Source of the DNA: Reyranella massiliensis 521 | GTDB lineage: Bacteria; Pseudomonadota; Alphaproteobacteria; Reyranellales; Reyranellaceae | Direction of reading: 5' to 3' | Assembly (NCBI GenBank): GCA_945860205.1 | Contig: CAMARK010000012.1 | Location: forward strand, 1-64,000 | DNA: 64,000 nucleotides | In this document: positions 34,597 through 43,567 of the stretch, in pieces | How the letters are laid out: each line of letters starts with the position of its first letter | How positions within the stretch are numbered: the stretch's first letter is position 1 | Program-made: the position numbers and the translations under genes | The notes under the pieces: model-generated | Database searches by the model: none | The model's input: the letters and a program-made list of their open reading frames with translations, nothing else | What the model was told of the DNA's origin: nothing

Positions 34597-35024
34597 GCAC
34601 TGCCTGCGCTCGCTCCTGCGAACGGAAGTTGCAAGTTCAGCAGGTTTATGCCTATATTTTCTATAGGTTGGCGCCTGGACTGCGCCGGCCTTTTCCATTC
34701 CGGCACGACCCCTCGCGGCACGCCCGCGGGACAGGCCCTGAGCCTCGGGTGCAGCCGCCCTGGGTCCTGACCCAGGGGTGAGAGCAGTCCATCTACGCCC
34801 AAAGGGTCTTGTGCTGGCAGTGCTGGCGCCAACAGGAAAAGAGCCACGCCTCGAACCGTGGACAGGCAATCGCGTGCAAGCCAGGGCACAGATCCGGGCC
34901 CACATTGGGGCACAACACACGGACGTTTCAGGTGTGCCCGATGAGCTGCGCAAAAGCCCGTCGCTATTGGCTTTCCGGCGTGCGGAGAGCCAAATATCTA
35001 TGTGTCGAGTTGGGCCAGATTCGT
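34597..35024. other. 428-bp intergenic region with hairpins and no supported gene
   Basis: It holds the 17-mer GTTGCAAGTTCAGCAGG (34628-34644), also at 12501-12517. Here it is followed by TATATT as a possible -10, and by an ATG at 34648 opening a 40-codon frame of unknown worth. There is a perfect hairpin CCCTGGGT/ACCCAGGG (34758-34777) and an imperfect one TTGGCT/AGCCAA (34969-34995). No known RNA family was recognised. Confidence 0.5.
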
Positions 35025-35993
35025 CTACGCAGCGGACGCGTAGAGGCGGTCGAGATCGTCGTCGTCGTAGGCGTATTGGGTTGAGCAGAACTCGCAGGTG
35101 ACGGCGACCAGGCCTTGCGGATCGCGCAGGTCGGCCAGCTCCTCGCGCTTGATCGATTTCAGCACGCCGTCGATGCGCTCGCGGCTGCAGCGGCAGCGGG
35201 CGGCGAAGGCGCGGGGCTCGAACAGGCGCGCGCCCTCGGCATGGAACAGGCGGAACAGCAGCATCTTGCCCGGAAGCGCAGGGTCGAGCATTTCCTTCTC
35301 GGTGGCCGAGGCCATCAGGATGACGGCCTTGCGCCAGTCGTCCTCGCGCTGGTCCTGGTCGATGTCGACGCGGCCGGCGTCGAACTCCGGCATCTGCTGG
35401 ACGACCAGCGCCGATGCCCGCCAGTGATGGCCTTCCGTCGTCTCATCGCGGCGGGCCACGATCTTGATGCCGGTCGGCAACTGCTCGGACTGGCGGAAAT
35501 AGGTGTGGGCGCAGTCGGCCAAAGTCGGACCTTCCAGCGGCACGACGCCCTGGTAGCGCTGGGTGTGCTGGCCCTGGTCGACGGTGAAGGCAAGGCGGCC
35601 CTGGCCGAACAGTTTGGGCACATAACCGTCGGGCGCATCGTGGTTGCCGGTACCGAGGGCCACGGCAAGCTTCCACGAATCGAACTGGGCATAGCCGCGC
35701 AACGCGCCCTCGCTGGTGAGGTCGGTGACGAGGAGGCGGATCGGGCCGTCGCCGCTGATCTGCAGGGTGAAGATGCCGTCGTATTTCAGCGACGTCGCCA
35801 GCGCCACGCACAGCACCATCGCCTCGGCCAGCGGCCGCGCCACGGCGAGCGGATAGCCGTGGCGTTCGATGATGGCGTCGAGCGAGGGCCCGAGCCGCAC
35901 GAGGCGGCCGCGGACGCCCAGCGCGTCGAGCTGGAAGGGCAGGACGCGGTCCCAATCGTCGGAAGGGGTGAGGCCCTCCGACGCGAGACTCAC
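35025..35993 (-). CDS. hslO: Hsp33 redox-regulated chaperone
   Basis: Oxidation-activated holdase chaperone, 322 residues. Conserved core [36 protein letters not shown] and LRGYA. The C-terminal zinc redox switch is complete: CRC near residue 270 and CEFC near residue 302. Start is GTG at 35993, overlapping the argF stop (GTGA), so it is translationally coupled to argF. argF-hslO adjacency recurs in alphaproteobacteria. Confidence 0.95.
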   Translation of the reverse strand: MSLASEGLTPSDDWDRVLPFQLDALGVRGRLVRLGPSLDAIIERHGYPLAVARPLAEAMVLCVALATSLKYDGIFTLQISGDGPIRLLVTDLTSEGALRGYAQFDSWKLAVALGTGNHDAPDGYVPKLFGQGRLAFTVDQGQHTQRYQGVVPLEGPTLADCAHTYFRQSEQLPTGIKIVARRDETTEGHHWRASALVVQQMPEFDAGRVDIDQDQREDDWRKAVILMASATEKEMLDPALPGKMLLFRLFHAEGARLFEPRAFAARCRCSRERIDGVLKSIKREELADLRDPQGLVAVTCEFCSTQYAYDDDDLDRLYASAA

Positions 35994-36916
35994 GATAGAC
36001 ACCACGCCAAAATGCTCTTCTGAGCGTGCAGGCGGTTCTCGGCCTCGTCGAACACGACCGACTGCGGACCATCGATCACGTCCGCGGTCACTTCCTCGCC
36101 GCGATGTGCCGGCAGGCAGTGCATGAAGATCGCGTCCTTCTTGGCCTGCTTCATCAGGTGCTTGTCGACCTGATAGCCGCGCAGCAGATTGTGCCGCCTG
36201 GTGGCACTCGGGCTTTGCGGATCCTCGTCGCCCATCGACACCCAGGTGTCGGTGACGACGCAATCGGCGCCACTCACCAGCTTCTCGGGGTCGTGGCCGA
36301 TGCGGATGCGGCCCTTGGACTTCTCCGCCCACTGCACGACGTCGGCGGGCGGCGTTAGTTCCGGCGGGCAGGCGATGCGCAGCTCGAAGTCGAACTGCAC
36401 GGCGGCGTGGATCCAGGACGTGGCCATGTTGTTGCCGTCGCCCGACCAGGCGACCGACTTGCCCTTGATCGAGCCGCGATGCTCCTCATAGGTCATGACG
36501 TCGGCCATGAGCTGGCAGGGGTGCGTCTTGTCGGTGAGCCCGTTGATCACCGGCACGGTCGCGTACTTGGCCATCTCGAGGAGTTTCTCCTCGACGGTGG
36601 TGCGCATCATGATGATGTCGACGTAGCGGCTGAGCACGCGCGCGGTGTCGGCGATGGTCTCGCCGCGTCCCAACTGCGTGTCGGTGCGGCCGAGCATGAT
36701 CGTGTCGCCGCCCAACTCGCGCATGCCGACCTCGAACGACACGCGCGTGCGGGTCGAGGGTTTCTCGAAGATCATGGCGAGCGTCTTGCCTGCGAGGGGC
36801 TTGTCGTGCCCCCCGTTCGAGCGCTGCTTCTTCATCGCCTTGCCCTGATCGAGAATCTGGCGAAGCGTCTTAGGGTCGACCTGGTCCAGGTCGAGGAAAT
36901 GTTTGGGTGTCGACAT
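35990..36916 (-). CDS. argF: Ornithine carbamoyltransferase
   Basis: Makes citrulline from ornithine and carbamoyl phosphate. 308 residues. All signatures are present: [15 protein letters not shown] (carbamoyl-phosphate site), [18 protein letters not shown] (HPCQ), [11 protein letters not shown], and the ornithine-site [11 protein letters not shown] (HCLPAHRG) near the C-terminus. It starts 6 nt after the argD stop and overlaps hslO by 4 bp. Confidence 0.97.
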   Translation of the reverse strand: MSTPKHFLDLDQVDPKTLRQILDQGKAMKKQRSNGGHDKPLAGKTLAMIFEKPSTRTRVSFEVGMRELGGDTIMLGRTDTQLGRGETIADTARVLSRYVDIIMMRTTVEEKLLEMAKYATVPVINGLTDKTHPCQLMADVMTYEEHRGSIKGKSVAWSGDGNNMATSWIHAAVQFDFELRIACPPELTPPADVVQWAEKSKGRIRIGHDPEKLVSGADCVVTDTWVSMGDEDPQSPSATRRHNLLRGYQVDKHLMKQAKKDAIFMHCLPAHRGEEVTADVIDGPQSVVFDEAENRLHAQKSILAWCLS

Positions 36917-36922
36917 CGGTCG

Positions 36923-38110
36923 TCACTTGGCCGCGGCTTCGAACGAGATCGCAGCCTGTTCGAGGATGGCCACGCCTTCGTCGAGGATCGCCTTGTCGGC
37001 GACCAGCGCCGGGAAGATACGAACGACGTTCTCGCCCGCCGGCGGGACCAGGAGGCCCAGCGACTGCAGCTTGTTCACCATGTCGCCGGCCGGCACCGCC
37101 GGGGCGCATTGCACGCCCTGGAGGAAGCCCATGCCACGCTGCTCGACGAAGACCTTGGGGTGCTTCTTGCACAGCTTCTCGAGCTCGCCCTTGAGATACT
37201 CGCCGCGCTCGCGCACACCCTCGATGAAGCCCGGCGCCAGCAGCACGTCGAGCACCGCGTTGGCCACGCCGGTGGCCAGCGGATTGCCGCCGTAGGTCGA
37301 GCCGTGCGTGCCCGGCACCATGCCGACCGCCGCCTTCTCGGTCGCCATGAAGGCGCCGATCGGGAAGCCGCCGCCCATGCCCTTGGCGATCGCGGCCACA
37401 TCGGGCTTCACGCCCGACCAGTCGTAGCCCCACATCTTGCCGGTACGGCCGAAACCGGTGTGGATTTCGTCGTAGAACAGCAGCAGGCCGAACTCGTCGC
37501 AGATCGCGCGCAGGTCCTTCAGGAACTGCGTCGTGGTGGCGCGAATACCGCCCTCGCCCTGGATCGGCTCGACCAGGATGCCGGCAGTCTCGTCGTCGAC
37601 CATGTCGCGCACGACATTGGTGTTGTTGAGCGGCGCGTGCAGATAACCTGGCGCCGGCGGGCCGAAGCCTTCGAGGTATTTCTCGTTGCCGGTGGCCGAG
37701 AGCGCGTTCAGCAGGCGGCCGTGGAACGCCGCCTGGAAGCAGATCAGCTTGTACCGCTGGGGCTGGCCGTTCATGAACTGATACTTGCGGATCAGCTTGA
37801 TGCCGCCCTCGATCGCCTCGGCGCCCGAGTTGCAGAAGAACATGGTGTCGGCGAACGAGTTCTCGACCAGCCGCTTGGCCAGCTTCTCGCCGTTGCCGAT
37901 GCGGAACAGGTTCGAGGTGTGCCACAGCTTCTGGCCCTGCTCGGTCAGAGCCTTGACCAGATGGGGGTGGCAGTGGCCCAGCGCGTTGACGGCGATGCCG
38001 GAGGTAAAGTCGACATAACGTCGGCCATCCGCCGCGTAGAGATAGGAACCCTCTCCGCGTTCGAACACTACGTCCTTGCGACCGTACGTCGGCATAACAG
38101 CCGTAATCAC
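36923..38110 (-). CDS. argD: Acetylornithine aminotransferase
   Basis: PLP-dependent class III aminotransferase in arginine (and lysine) synthesis, 395 residues. Seen: DFTSGIAVNALGHCHPHLV, FCNSGAEAIEGGIKLIRKY, FHGRLLNALSATGNEKY, and the PLP pocket LLFYDEIHTGFGRTGK with the following Schiff-base Lys in VAAIAKGMGGGFPIG near residue 245. GTG 38110 has GGAGGG 6 nt upstream. First gene of argD-argF-hslO, preceded by a sigma-70-like promoter. Confidence 0.96.
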   Translation of the reverse strand: MITAVMPTYGRKDVVFERGEGSYLYAADGRRYVDFTSGIAVNALGHCHPHLVKALTEQGQKLWHTSNLFRIGNGEKLAKRLVENSFADTMFFCNSGAEAIEGGIKLIRKYQFMNGQPQRYKLICFQAAFHGRLLNALSATGNEKYLEGFGPPAPGYLHAPLNNTNVVRDMVDDETAGILVEPIQGEGGIRATTTQFLKDLRAICDEFGLLLFYDEIHTGFGRTGKMWGYDWSGVKPDVAAIAKGMGGGFPIGAFMATEKAAVGMVPGTHGSTYGGNPLATGVANAVLDVLLAPGFIEGVRERGEYLKGELEKLCKKHPKVFVEQRGMGFLQGVQCAPAVPAGDMVNKLQSLGLLVPPAGENVVRIFPALVADKAILDEGVAILEQAAISFEAAAK

Positions 38111-38138
38111 AGCTAGACCCTCCTTCAGAAGTAAAATT

Positions 38139-38192
38139 CCCCCGCTTTTGGCGGGGGTCGGGCACTATCTTACCGAGGTCGGGGTGTGTCAA
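38139..38192 (-). promoter_or_regulatory. argD promoter with a hairpin at the 5' end of the mRNA
   Basis: Minus strand -35 TTGACA (38192-38187), 17-nt spacer, -10 GATAGT (38169-38164). The expected start near 38157 coincides with a stem CCCCCGC/GCGGGGG (38157-38139, loop CAAAA) followed by AATTTTAC. The hairpin may stabilise the mRNA 5' end or attenuate. Confidence 0.55.
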
Positions 38193-38264
38193 CGTCGGCC
38201 ACGGGCGCCGGTGTCAGCGTCTTGAGGGCCTCCCGACCCCTCTGCTAGGAGACCCGCCGTTCCA

Positions 38265-40007
38265 ATGGACCCGCTTCCTTCACGCAACACGCAGCTCGCG
38301 CAGCGCCGTGCCGATTTCGCCTCGGTGCCGGAGATGCTGGACTATGCGGCGCGGGGCCAGACCGGCGTCTCCTTCTACAATGCCAAGGGGGACCTGCTGT
38401 CGACCCTCACCTGGCGCGAGATCCGGGAACGCGCCCATGTCACCGCCCGCAAGCTGATCGGGGCGGGATTTGCGGTGGGCGAACGGCTCCTGATTACCGC
38501 CGACACCTGGCCCGGCTTCTTCGATTCGTTCTTTGGCGCCCAGTATGCCGGCCTGGTGCCTGTCCCGGTGTCGATCCCGGTCGGCATCGGCGGCAAGGAC
38601 GCCTATCTCGACCAGCTCCGCCGCCAGCTGTTTGCCTCAGGCGCGGTCGCCGCTGTCGGCATCGACGATCTCGCGGGTTTCCTCGCCGACGCCGCCAGGG
38701 AATTCCCGGCGGTGCGCCTGCATGGCGGCAAGAATGCCCTCGACGCGTTGCCGGAGAAGGCGGTCGACCTCAGGCCGCTCGGCCCCGCCGACCTCAGCTA
38801 CATCCAGTTCTCCTCGGGCAGCACGCGTCACCCGCACGGCGTGCAGATCTCGCAGCGGGCGCTGATGGCCAACCTGCAGGGCATGACCGGGCCGGCCGGC
38901 CTCGACGTGGTGCCGGGCGACCGCGCCGTGAGCTGGCTGCCGCTCTATCACGACATGGGCCTGATCGGCTTCCTGATGGGGCCGCTCTCCAGCCAGCTCG
39001 CGATCGACTATCTGACGCCGCGCGATTTCGCGCGCCGGCCGATGCAGTGGCTGAACATCATCTCGCGCAATCGCGGCAGCATCTCCTACAGCCCAAGCTT
39101 CGGCTACGACCTCTCGATGCGTCGCGGCGCGATGCAGGTGCCCGCCGACCTCGATCTCTCGTGCTGGCGGCGCGCCGGGATCGGCGGCGACATGATCCGT
39201 CCCGAGGTGCTCCACCGCTTCGCCGACGCCTTCGAGCCGTCGGGCTTCGATCGCAAGGCCTTCATTCCCAGCTACGGCATGGCCGAGGTCTGTTTGGCCA
39301 TCACCTTCAGTCCCCAGGGCGTGGGCGTGCGCACCGACATCGTCGACCGCATCGCCCTGGCCGACCAGCAACGTGCGGTCCCGGCCGCCAATCCCCAGGA
39401 CGGGCAGCGCGCCCGCAGTTTCGTGCTCTGCGGCCGGGTCCTGCCGGGCCATGTTCTCGAAGTGCGCGACGGCGACGGCACGCTCCTGGCCGACCGCGAA
39501 GTGGGGCGCATCTTCATCCAGGGCCCCAGCGTCATGCCGGGCTATTTCGGCGAGCCCGAAGCCACCCGCGAAGTGCTCACCGACGACGGCTGGCTCGATA
39601 CCGGCGACCTCGGCTACTGGCTGAACGGCGAGATCGTCGTCACCGGCCGCGCCAAGGACCTCATCATCATCAACGGGCGCAATGTCTGGCCGCAGGACAT
39701 CGAGTGGGCGATCGAAGCCAAGCGCATCGTGAAGAACGGCGACGCGGCTGCCTTCTCCATCGACACTGGCGATGGCGAGCGCGTGGTCGTGGCCGTCCTG
39801 GCGCGCGTGTCGGGCGAGGAGGCGCGGGCGGCCCTGGCGCGCGATGTCGCGGGCGCGGTGCGCGAGGCGATTGCCGTCGATTGCGATGTCGCCCTGGTGC
39901 CGCCGACGGCGGGACTGCCGACGACGACGTCCGGCAAGCTCAGCCGTGCGCGGACCAAGGCCAACTATCTCGCCGGCCTCTACACTTATAAGCCTGCCGC
40001 GGCCTGA
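38265..40007 (+). CDS. Fatty acyl-AMP/acyl-ACP ligase of the ceramide cluster
   Basis: ANL-superfamily adenylating enzyme, 580 residues, FAAL-like. YIQFSSGSTRHPHGVQ is the phosphate loop, WLPLYHDMGLIGFLMGPL the A4-type block, PSYGMAEVCLAITF A5, LDTGDLGYWLNGEIVVTGRAKDLIIINGRNVWPQDIE covers A7-A8, and the A10 region near TTTSGKLSRART holds the catalytic Lys. In Caulobacter an enzyme of this type loads fatty acids on the dedicated ACP for sphingolipid synthesis. Here an ACP, a ceramide-reductase-like protein and serine palmitoyltransferase follow on the same strand. First gene of the cluster. Confidence 0.88.
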   Translation: MDPLPSRNTQLAQRRADFASVPEMLDYAARGQTGVSFYNAKGDLLSTLTWREIRERAHVTARKLIGAGFAVGERLLITADTWPGFFDSFFGAQYAGLVPVPVSIPVGIGGKDAYLDQLRRQLFASGAVAAVGIDDLAGFLADAAREFPAVRLHGGKNALDALPEKAVDLRPLGPADLSYIQFSSGSTRHPHGVQISQRALMANLQGMTGPAGLDVVPGDRAVSWLPLYHDMGLIGFLMGPLSSQLAIDYLTPRDFARRPMQWLNIISRNRGSISYSPSFGYDLSMRRGAMQVPADLDLSCWRRAGIGGDMIRPEVLHRFADAFEPSGFDRKAFIPSYGMAEVCLAITFSPQGVGVRTDIVDRIALADQQRAVPAANPQDGQRARSFVLCGRVLPGHVLEVRDGDGTLLADREVGRIFIQGPSVMPGYFGEPEATREVLTDDGWLDTGDLGYWLNGEIVVTGRAKDLIIINGRNVWPQDIEWAIEAKRIVKNGDAAAFSIDTGDGERVVVAVLARVSGEEARAALARDVAGAVREAIAVDCDVALVPPTAGLPTTTSGKLSRARTKANYLAGLYTYKPAAA

Positions 40008-40017
40008 GGCGATCGCA

Positions 40018-40944
40018 ATGGGCAGGCTGCTCGCGGTCACCGGCGCCACAGGGTTCGTCGGACCGCATCTCGTCGCGGCTCTCGCCCGGCACGGCTACAA
40101 GGTCCGGCTGCTGATCCGGCGCTGGTCGCCGGTGCCCTCGCTGGCCGGTGTCGAGGCCGAGATCGTCCTGGGCGACCTGGCCGACGAGGCGGCGCTCCGG
40201 CGTCTGGTCGACGGTGCCGATGCGGTGATCCACGCCGCCGGCCTCATCAAGGCGCGGGCGCCGGCCGACTTCATGACGGTCAATCGCGACGGAACGGCCC
40301 GCCTTTCGGCGCTCGCGCCCGAGGCGCGCTTCATCCTGCTGTCGTCGCTGGCGGCTCGCGAGCCCCAGCTCTCGGCCTATGCCGGGAGCAAGCGGGCGGC
40401 CGAGCAGGTGGTGGCGGAACGCCCTGGTCCCTGGCTCGCCGTCCGGGCACCCGCCGTTTACGGACCAGGCGATCGGGAGACCCTGGCCTATTTCAAGGCC
40501 GCGGCCCGGGGGCTTGCCCCGCGGCCCAGGGGGGAGGGCGCCCGACTGTCCCTGATCCATGTCGAGGATCTGGCCGAGGCGCTCGTTCGGGTCGTCGAGA
40601 CCCCGCCACCCGCGTCGGTCTACGAGATCGATGACGGCCGGGAAGGGGGCTACGGCTATAGCGACATGGCGGCGGCAGCCGGGGAGGCTCTTGGACGCTC
40701 CGTTCGGTCGGTGCCGATTCCCCGGACCGCCATGGAGACCGTCGGCTGGGCCAACGGCGTGCGCCATGCCCTGGGAGGGGCGGCGCAGATTCTGACCCGC
40801 GCCAAGGTCCGGGAACTGTTCCACCCCGACTGGGCGGTGCACGACCGCCGCCTGGCAGCAACAATCGGTTTCCGGCCCCGTTACGATCTGAAGGCAGGGT
40901 TCCGCGACACGATCTTGTGGTACCGCCAGAACAAATGGCTATAG
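40018..40944 (+). CDS. NAD(P)-dependent epimerase/reductase, CerR-like
   Basis: Extended short-chain dehydrogenase, 308 residues. N-terminal Rossmann motif VTGATGFVGPHLVAAL; active-site Ser and YxxxK in LLSSLAAREPQLSAYAGSKRAAE; AVRAPAVYGPGDRETL. In Caulobacter a protein of this family (CerR) reduces 3-keto-ceramide in sphingolipid synthesis. Position between the acyl ligase and ACP/SPT genes supports the same role. Starts 10 nt after the ligase stop. Confidence 0.85.
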   Translation: MGRLLAVTGATGFVGPHLVAALARHGYKVRLLIRRWSPVPSLAGVEAEIVLGDLADEAALRRLVDGADAVIHAAGLIKARAPADFMTVNRDGTARLSALAPEARFILLSSLAAREPQLSAYAGSKRAAEQVVAERPGPWLAVRAPAVYGPGDRETLAYFKAAARGLAPRPRGEGARLSLIHVEDLAEALVRVVETPPPASVYEIDDGREGGYGYSDMAAAAGEALGRSVRSVPIPRTAMETVGWANGVRHALGGAAQILTRAKVRELFHPDWAVHDRRLAATIGFRPRYDLKAGFRDTILWYRQNKWL

Positions 40945-41012
40945 GCACGTGTGAAACACTGCGTAACAAATTGTTATTTCACAAGGAATCAAGGTTTCTG
41001 TCACAAGATGGC

Positions 41013-41357
41013 ATGCCTGACCCCGGGACCGGAGAGCAGCTCTTGCACACTGCCCATCAACTGATCGTCGAAAACGACGACATCGCCAACACCCTCGAAC
41101 TGCCCCGTCTGGCATCGCGTCTCGATGTGATCCGCGAGATTTGCCGTCACCTCTCGCCTTACCAGGCCGGTGAGCGGCCAATCGTCGGCGCCACCGTCAT
41201 TGCCAAGGATCTGACCATCGATTCGCTGGCGATCATGGACATGGTCATGGAGCTCGAGGACAGCTTCGACGTGTCGATCCCGATGAACGTCGTGGCCGAG
41301 ATCCATACCGTCGACCAGCTCGCCGACACGATCCTGGATCTGCGCGCCAAGCGCTAA
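41013..41357 (+). CDS. Acyl carrier protein of the ceramide cluster
   Basis: A 114-residue phosphopantetheine carrier. The attachment serine is in LTIDSLAIMDMVMELEDSFDVSI (DSL, near residue 74), and the rest forms the four-helix ACP fold (IHTVDQLADTILDL). It is longer than the FabD-type ACP, with about 35 extra N-terminal residues. The start at ATG 41013 is uncertain, since the frame is open upstream. It is 5 nt before the serine palmitoyltransferase gene, so it likely supplies acyl-ACP to that enzyme. Confidence 0.88.
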   Translation: MPDPGTGEQLLHTAHQLIVENDDIANTLELPRLASRLDVIREICRHLSPYQAGERPIVGATVIAKDLTIDSLAIMDMVMELEDSFDVSIPMNVVAEIHTVDQLADTILDLRAKR

Positions 41358-41362
41358 ACATC

Positions 41363-42592
41363 ATGGGCTTGTTCGATCGTCACGCGGGCCTGCTCGAGGC
41401 GTATCGCGACGTCCGGACCACCGGGGCCGATCCCTTCCAGATCCGCATGGAGCGGGTGTTGTCGCCGACCGAGGCGATCATCAACGGCCGCAAGACCCTG
41501 CTGGTCGGCACCAACAACTATTTCGGCCTGACGTTCGATCCTTCCTGCATGGAAGCCGCCATCGAGGCGATCCGTGCCGAGGGCACCGGCACGACCGGTT
41601 CGCGCATCGCCAACGGCAGTTATAGCGAGCACGTCCTCCTTGAGGAGGAGATCGCCACTTTCTACGGCAAGAAGCACTGCATGGTCTTCACGACCGGCTA
41701 TCAGGCCAATCTCGGGGTCATTTCCACCCTGGTCGGCCAGGGCGACCATCTGCTGATCGACGCCGACAGCCATGCCTCGATCTACGACGCCTGCAAGATG
41801 ACCCAGGCCGAGGTCGTGCGCTTCAAGCACAACGATCCGTCGAGCCTCGAGTCCCGGCTCCGGCGCCTGGGCGACAAGCCGGGCAACCGGCTGGTGATCC
41901 TCGAAGGCATCTATTCGATGCTGGGCGACAGCGCGCCGCTCAGGGAGTTCGTCGACGTCTGCAAGAAGTACGGCGCCTATGTGCTGGTCGACGAGGCCCA
42001 TTCGCTGGGCGCGCTCGGCGAGACCGGCCGTGGCCTCTGCGAGTCGACCGGCGTCCTCGACGATTGCCATTTCATCGTCGGCACCTTCTCGAAGACCCTG
42101 GGGGCGATCGGCGGCTACTGCGTCTCGAACGACGCCGATTTCGACATCCTGCGCGTCACTGTGCGCTCCTATATGTTCACGGCCTCGCTGCCGCCGTCGA
42201 TCGTGGCCTCGGTCCGCCAGGCGCTGCGCGTCGTGCAGGCGCGGCCGGAACTGCGCAAGCAGCTGTGGGACAATGTCGCCACGCTTTATGACGGCCTCGC
42301 CGCCCAAGGCTTCAAGCTCGGGCCCGAGCATGGCCCGGTGGTGGGCGTCCATCTGCCCGACCGCATGCTCGCCATCGGTTTCTGGCGCGCCATGCTCGAC
42401 GCCGGCATCTACGTGAACGTCGCCGTGCCGCCGGCCACGCCCAACGGCGTCTCGTTGCTGCGCTGCTCGGTGTGCGCCGCCCATACGCCGGAACAGCTCC
42501 AGCACATGGTCGAGGTCATGACCGGGATCGGCCGCCAGCTCGGGGTCATTTCCGCGACGCCGAAGCTGCGCGTCGTCGCCGGCGCCCGCTAG
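41363..42592 (+). CDS. spt: Serine palmitoyltransferase
   Basis: First committed sphingolipid enzyme, a PLP-dependent alpha-oxoamine synthase condensing serine with an acyl thioester to 3-ketosphinganine. 409 residues. Seen: NNYFGLTFDP, GTGTTGSRIANGSYSEHVLLE, FTTGYQANLGVIS, DADSHASIYD (His stacking on PLP), VDEAHSLGALGETGRG, and the PLP lysine in VGTFSKTLGAIGGY near residue 250. KBL, BioF and ALAS are close relatives; the ACP, acyl-ligase and GNAT neighbours favour SPT. It starts 5 nt after the ACP gene. Confidence 0.92.
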   Translation: MGLFDRHAGLLEAYRDVRTTGADPFQIRMERVLSPTEAIINGRKTLLVGTNNYFGLTFDPSCMEAAIEAIRAEGTGTTGSRIANGSYSEHVLLEEEIATFYGKKHCMVFTTGYQANLGVISTLVGQGDHLLIDADSHASIYDACKMTQAEVVRFKHNDPSSLESRLRRLGDKPGNRLVILEGIYSMLGDSAPLREFVDVCKKYGAYVLVDEAHSLGALGETGRGLCESTGVLDDCHFIVGTFSKTLGAIGGYCVSNDADFDILRVTVRSYMFTASLPPSIVASVRQALRVVQARPELRKQLWDNVATLYDGLAAQGFKLGPEHGPVVGVHLPDRMLAIGFWRAMLDAGIYVNVAVPPATPNGVSLLRCSVCAAHTPEQLQHMVEVMTGIGRQLGVISATPKLRVVAGAR

Positions 42593-42642
42593 CGCCAGCC
42601 GTCTTGCTTGACCGTCCGGCCCGGGCGGTGGATCACCCTTCC

Positions 42643-43560
42643 ATGTTCACGCTGGCGCATCTGTCCGATCCGCATCTGCCGATGCCCGCGGCGCGCCCGC
42701 TGGATCTCATCGGCAAGCGCGTGACGGGCTATCTCAACTGGTGGCGGCACCGGGCCCATCTGCACGTGCCGGAGGCGCTGGCCGGCATCGTGGCCGACAT
42801 CAAGGCGCAGAAGCCCGATCACATCGCGTTGACCGGCGACCTGGTTAACATCTCGCTGCCCGACGAATTCGCCCGCGCCTCGAAGTGGCTCGCCGAATTC
42901 GGCTCGCCTGAGGGGGTCACGGTCATTCCCGGTAACCACGACGTCTATGTCGCCATGACATGGGGCGAAGGGCTGGGTCGCTGGGGCGCCTACATGGCAG
43001 GCGACGACAAGCCGCCAGCCACCGATTTCCAGGTCTTCCCGACCTTGCGCCGGCGCGGGCCCGTCGCGCTGGTCGGCCTCAACAGCGGGGTGCCGAAGCC
43101 GCCTTTCCTCGCCACCGGGACGCTCGGCCAGGCGCAGATCGCGGCCGCCGAGAAGATTTTGGCCGATCTCGGCCGCGAAGGGCTTTGCCGCGTCGTGCTG
43201 ATCCATCATCCGCCGCTCACCACTGAGAAGCACTTCAAGCGCCTGACCGACGCGGCGGCTTTCCAGGCAATGATCCGCCGCGTCGGCTGCGAACTCGTCC
43301 TGCACGGGCACAACCACCGCAGCGAGGTTGCGCGGATCGACGGCCCGGCAGGACCGGTGCCGGTTATCGGCGTCACCTCGGCCTCGGCGGCGTCCGGCAG
43401 CAAGTATGGTCGCGCGCGCTACCATCTGATTCGCATCGAGCGCGAAGGCGCGGGATGGCGCCTGGGCGTCGACATTCGCGCGTTGCGCGTCGACGGCACC
43501 GGATGCGAGCCCGATGGCCAGTTCGTGTTCCGAAGCGCCGCATTGGGCGTGGTAGCCTGA
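42643..43560 (+). CDS. Calcineurin-like metallophosphoesterase in the ceramide cluster
   Basis: A 305-residue binuclear metallophosphoesterase. Motifs in order: LSDPHLP (D-x-H), LTGDLVN (GD), VIPGNHDVY (GNHD), IHHPPLT and VLHGHNHRSE (GHxH). Start ATG 42643 with the motif near the N-terminus; the frame upstream is antisense-like and not conserved. Its place between SPT and the ceramide synthase suggests a lipid phosphatase or pyrophosphatase step in sphingolipid or head-group metabolism; no homolog role was recognised. Confidence 0.9.
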   Translation: MFTLAHLSDPHLPMPAARPLDLIGKRVTGYLNWWRHRAHLHVPEALAGIVADIKAQKPDHIALTGDLVNISLPDEFARASKWLAEFGSPEGVTVIPGNHDVYVAMTWGEGLGRWGAYMAGDDKPPATDFQVFPTLRRRGPVALVGLNSGVPKPPFLATGTLGQAQIAAAEKILADLGREGLCRVVLIHHPPLTTEKHFKRLTDAAAFQAMIRRVGCELVLHGHNHRSEVARIDGPAGPVPVIGVTSASAASGSKYGRARYHLIRIEREGAGWRLGVDIRALRVDGTGCEPDGQFVFRSAALGVVA

Positions 43561-43567
43561 GGCACAA

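Noticed and set aside
34648-34770. 40-codon ORF starting at ATG 34648
   Set aside because: The GCAGG upstream is weak and the frame runs through the hairpin 34758-34777; no sign of conserved protein features.
36407-38116. A 569-codon plus-strand frame opposite argD and argF
   Set aside because: Antisense of two well-supported arginine genes, composition typical of a shadow.
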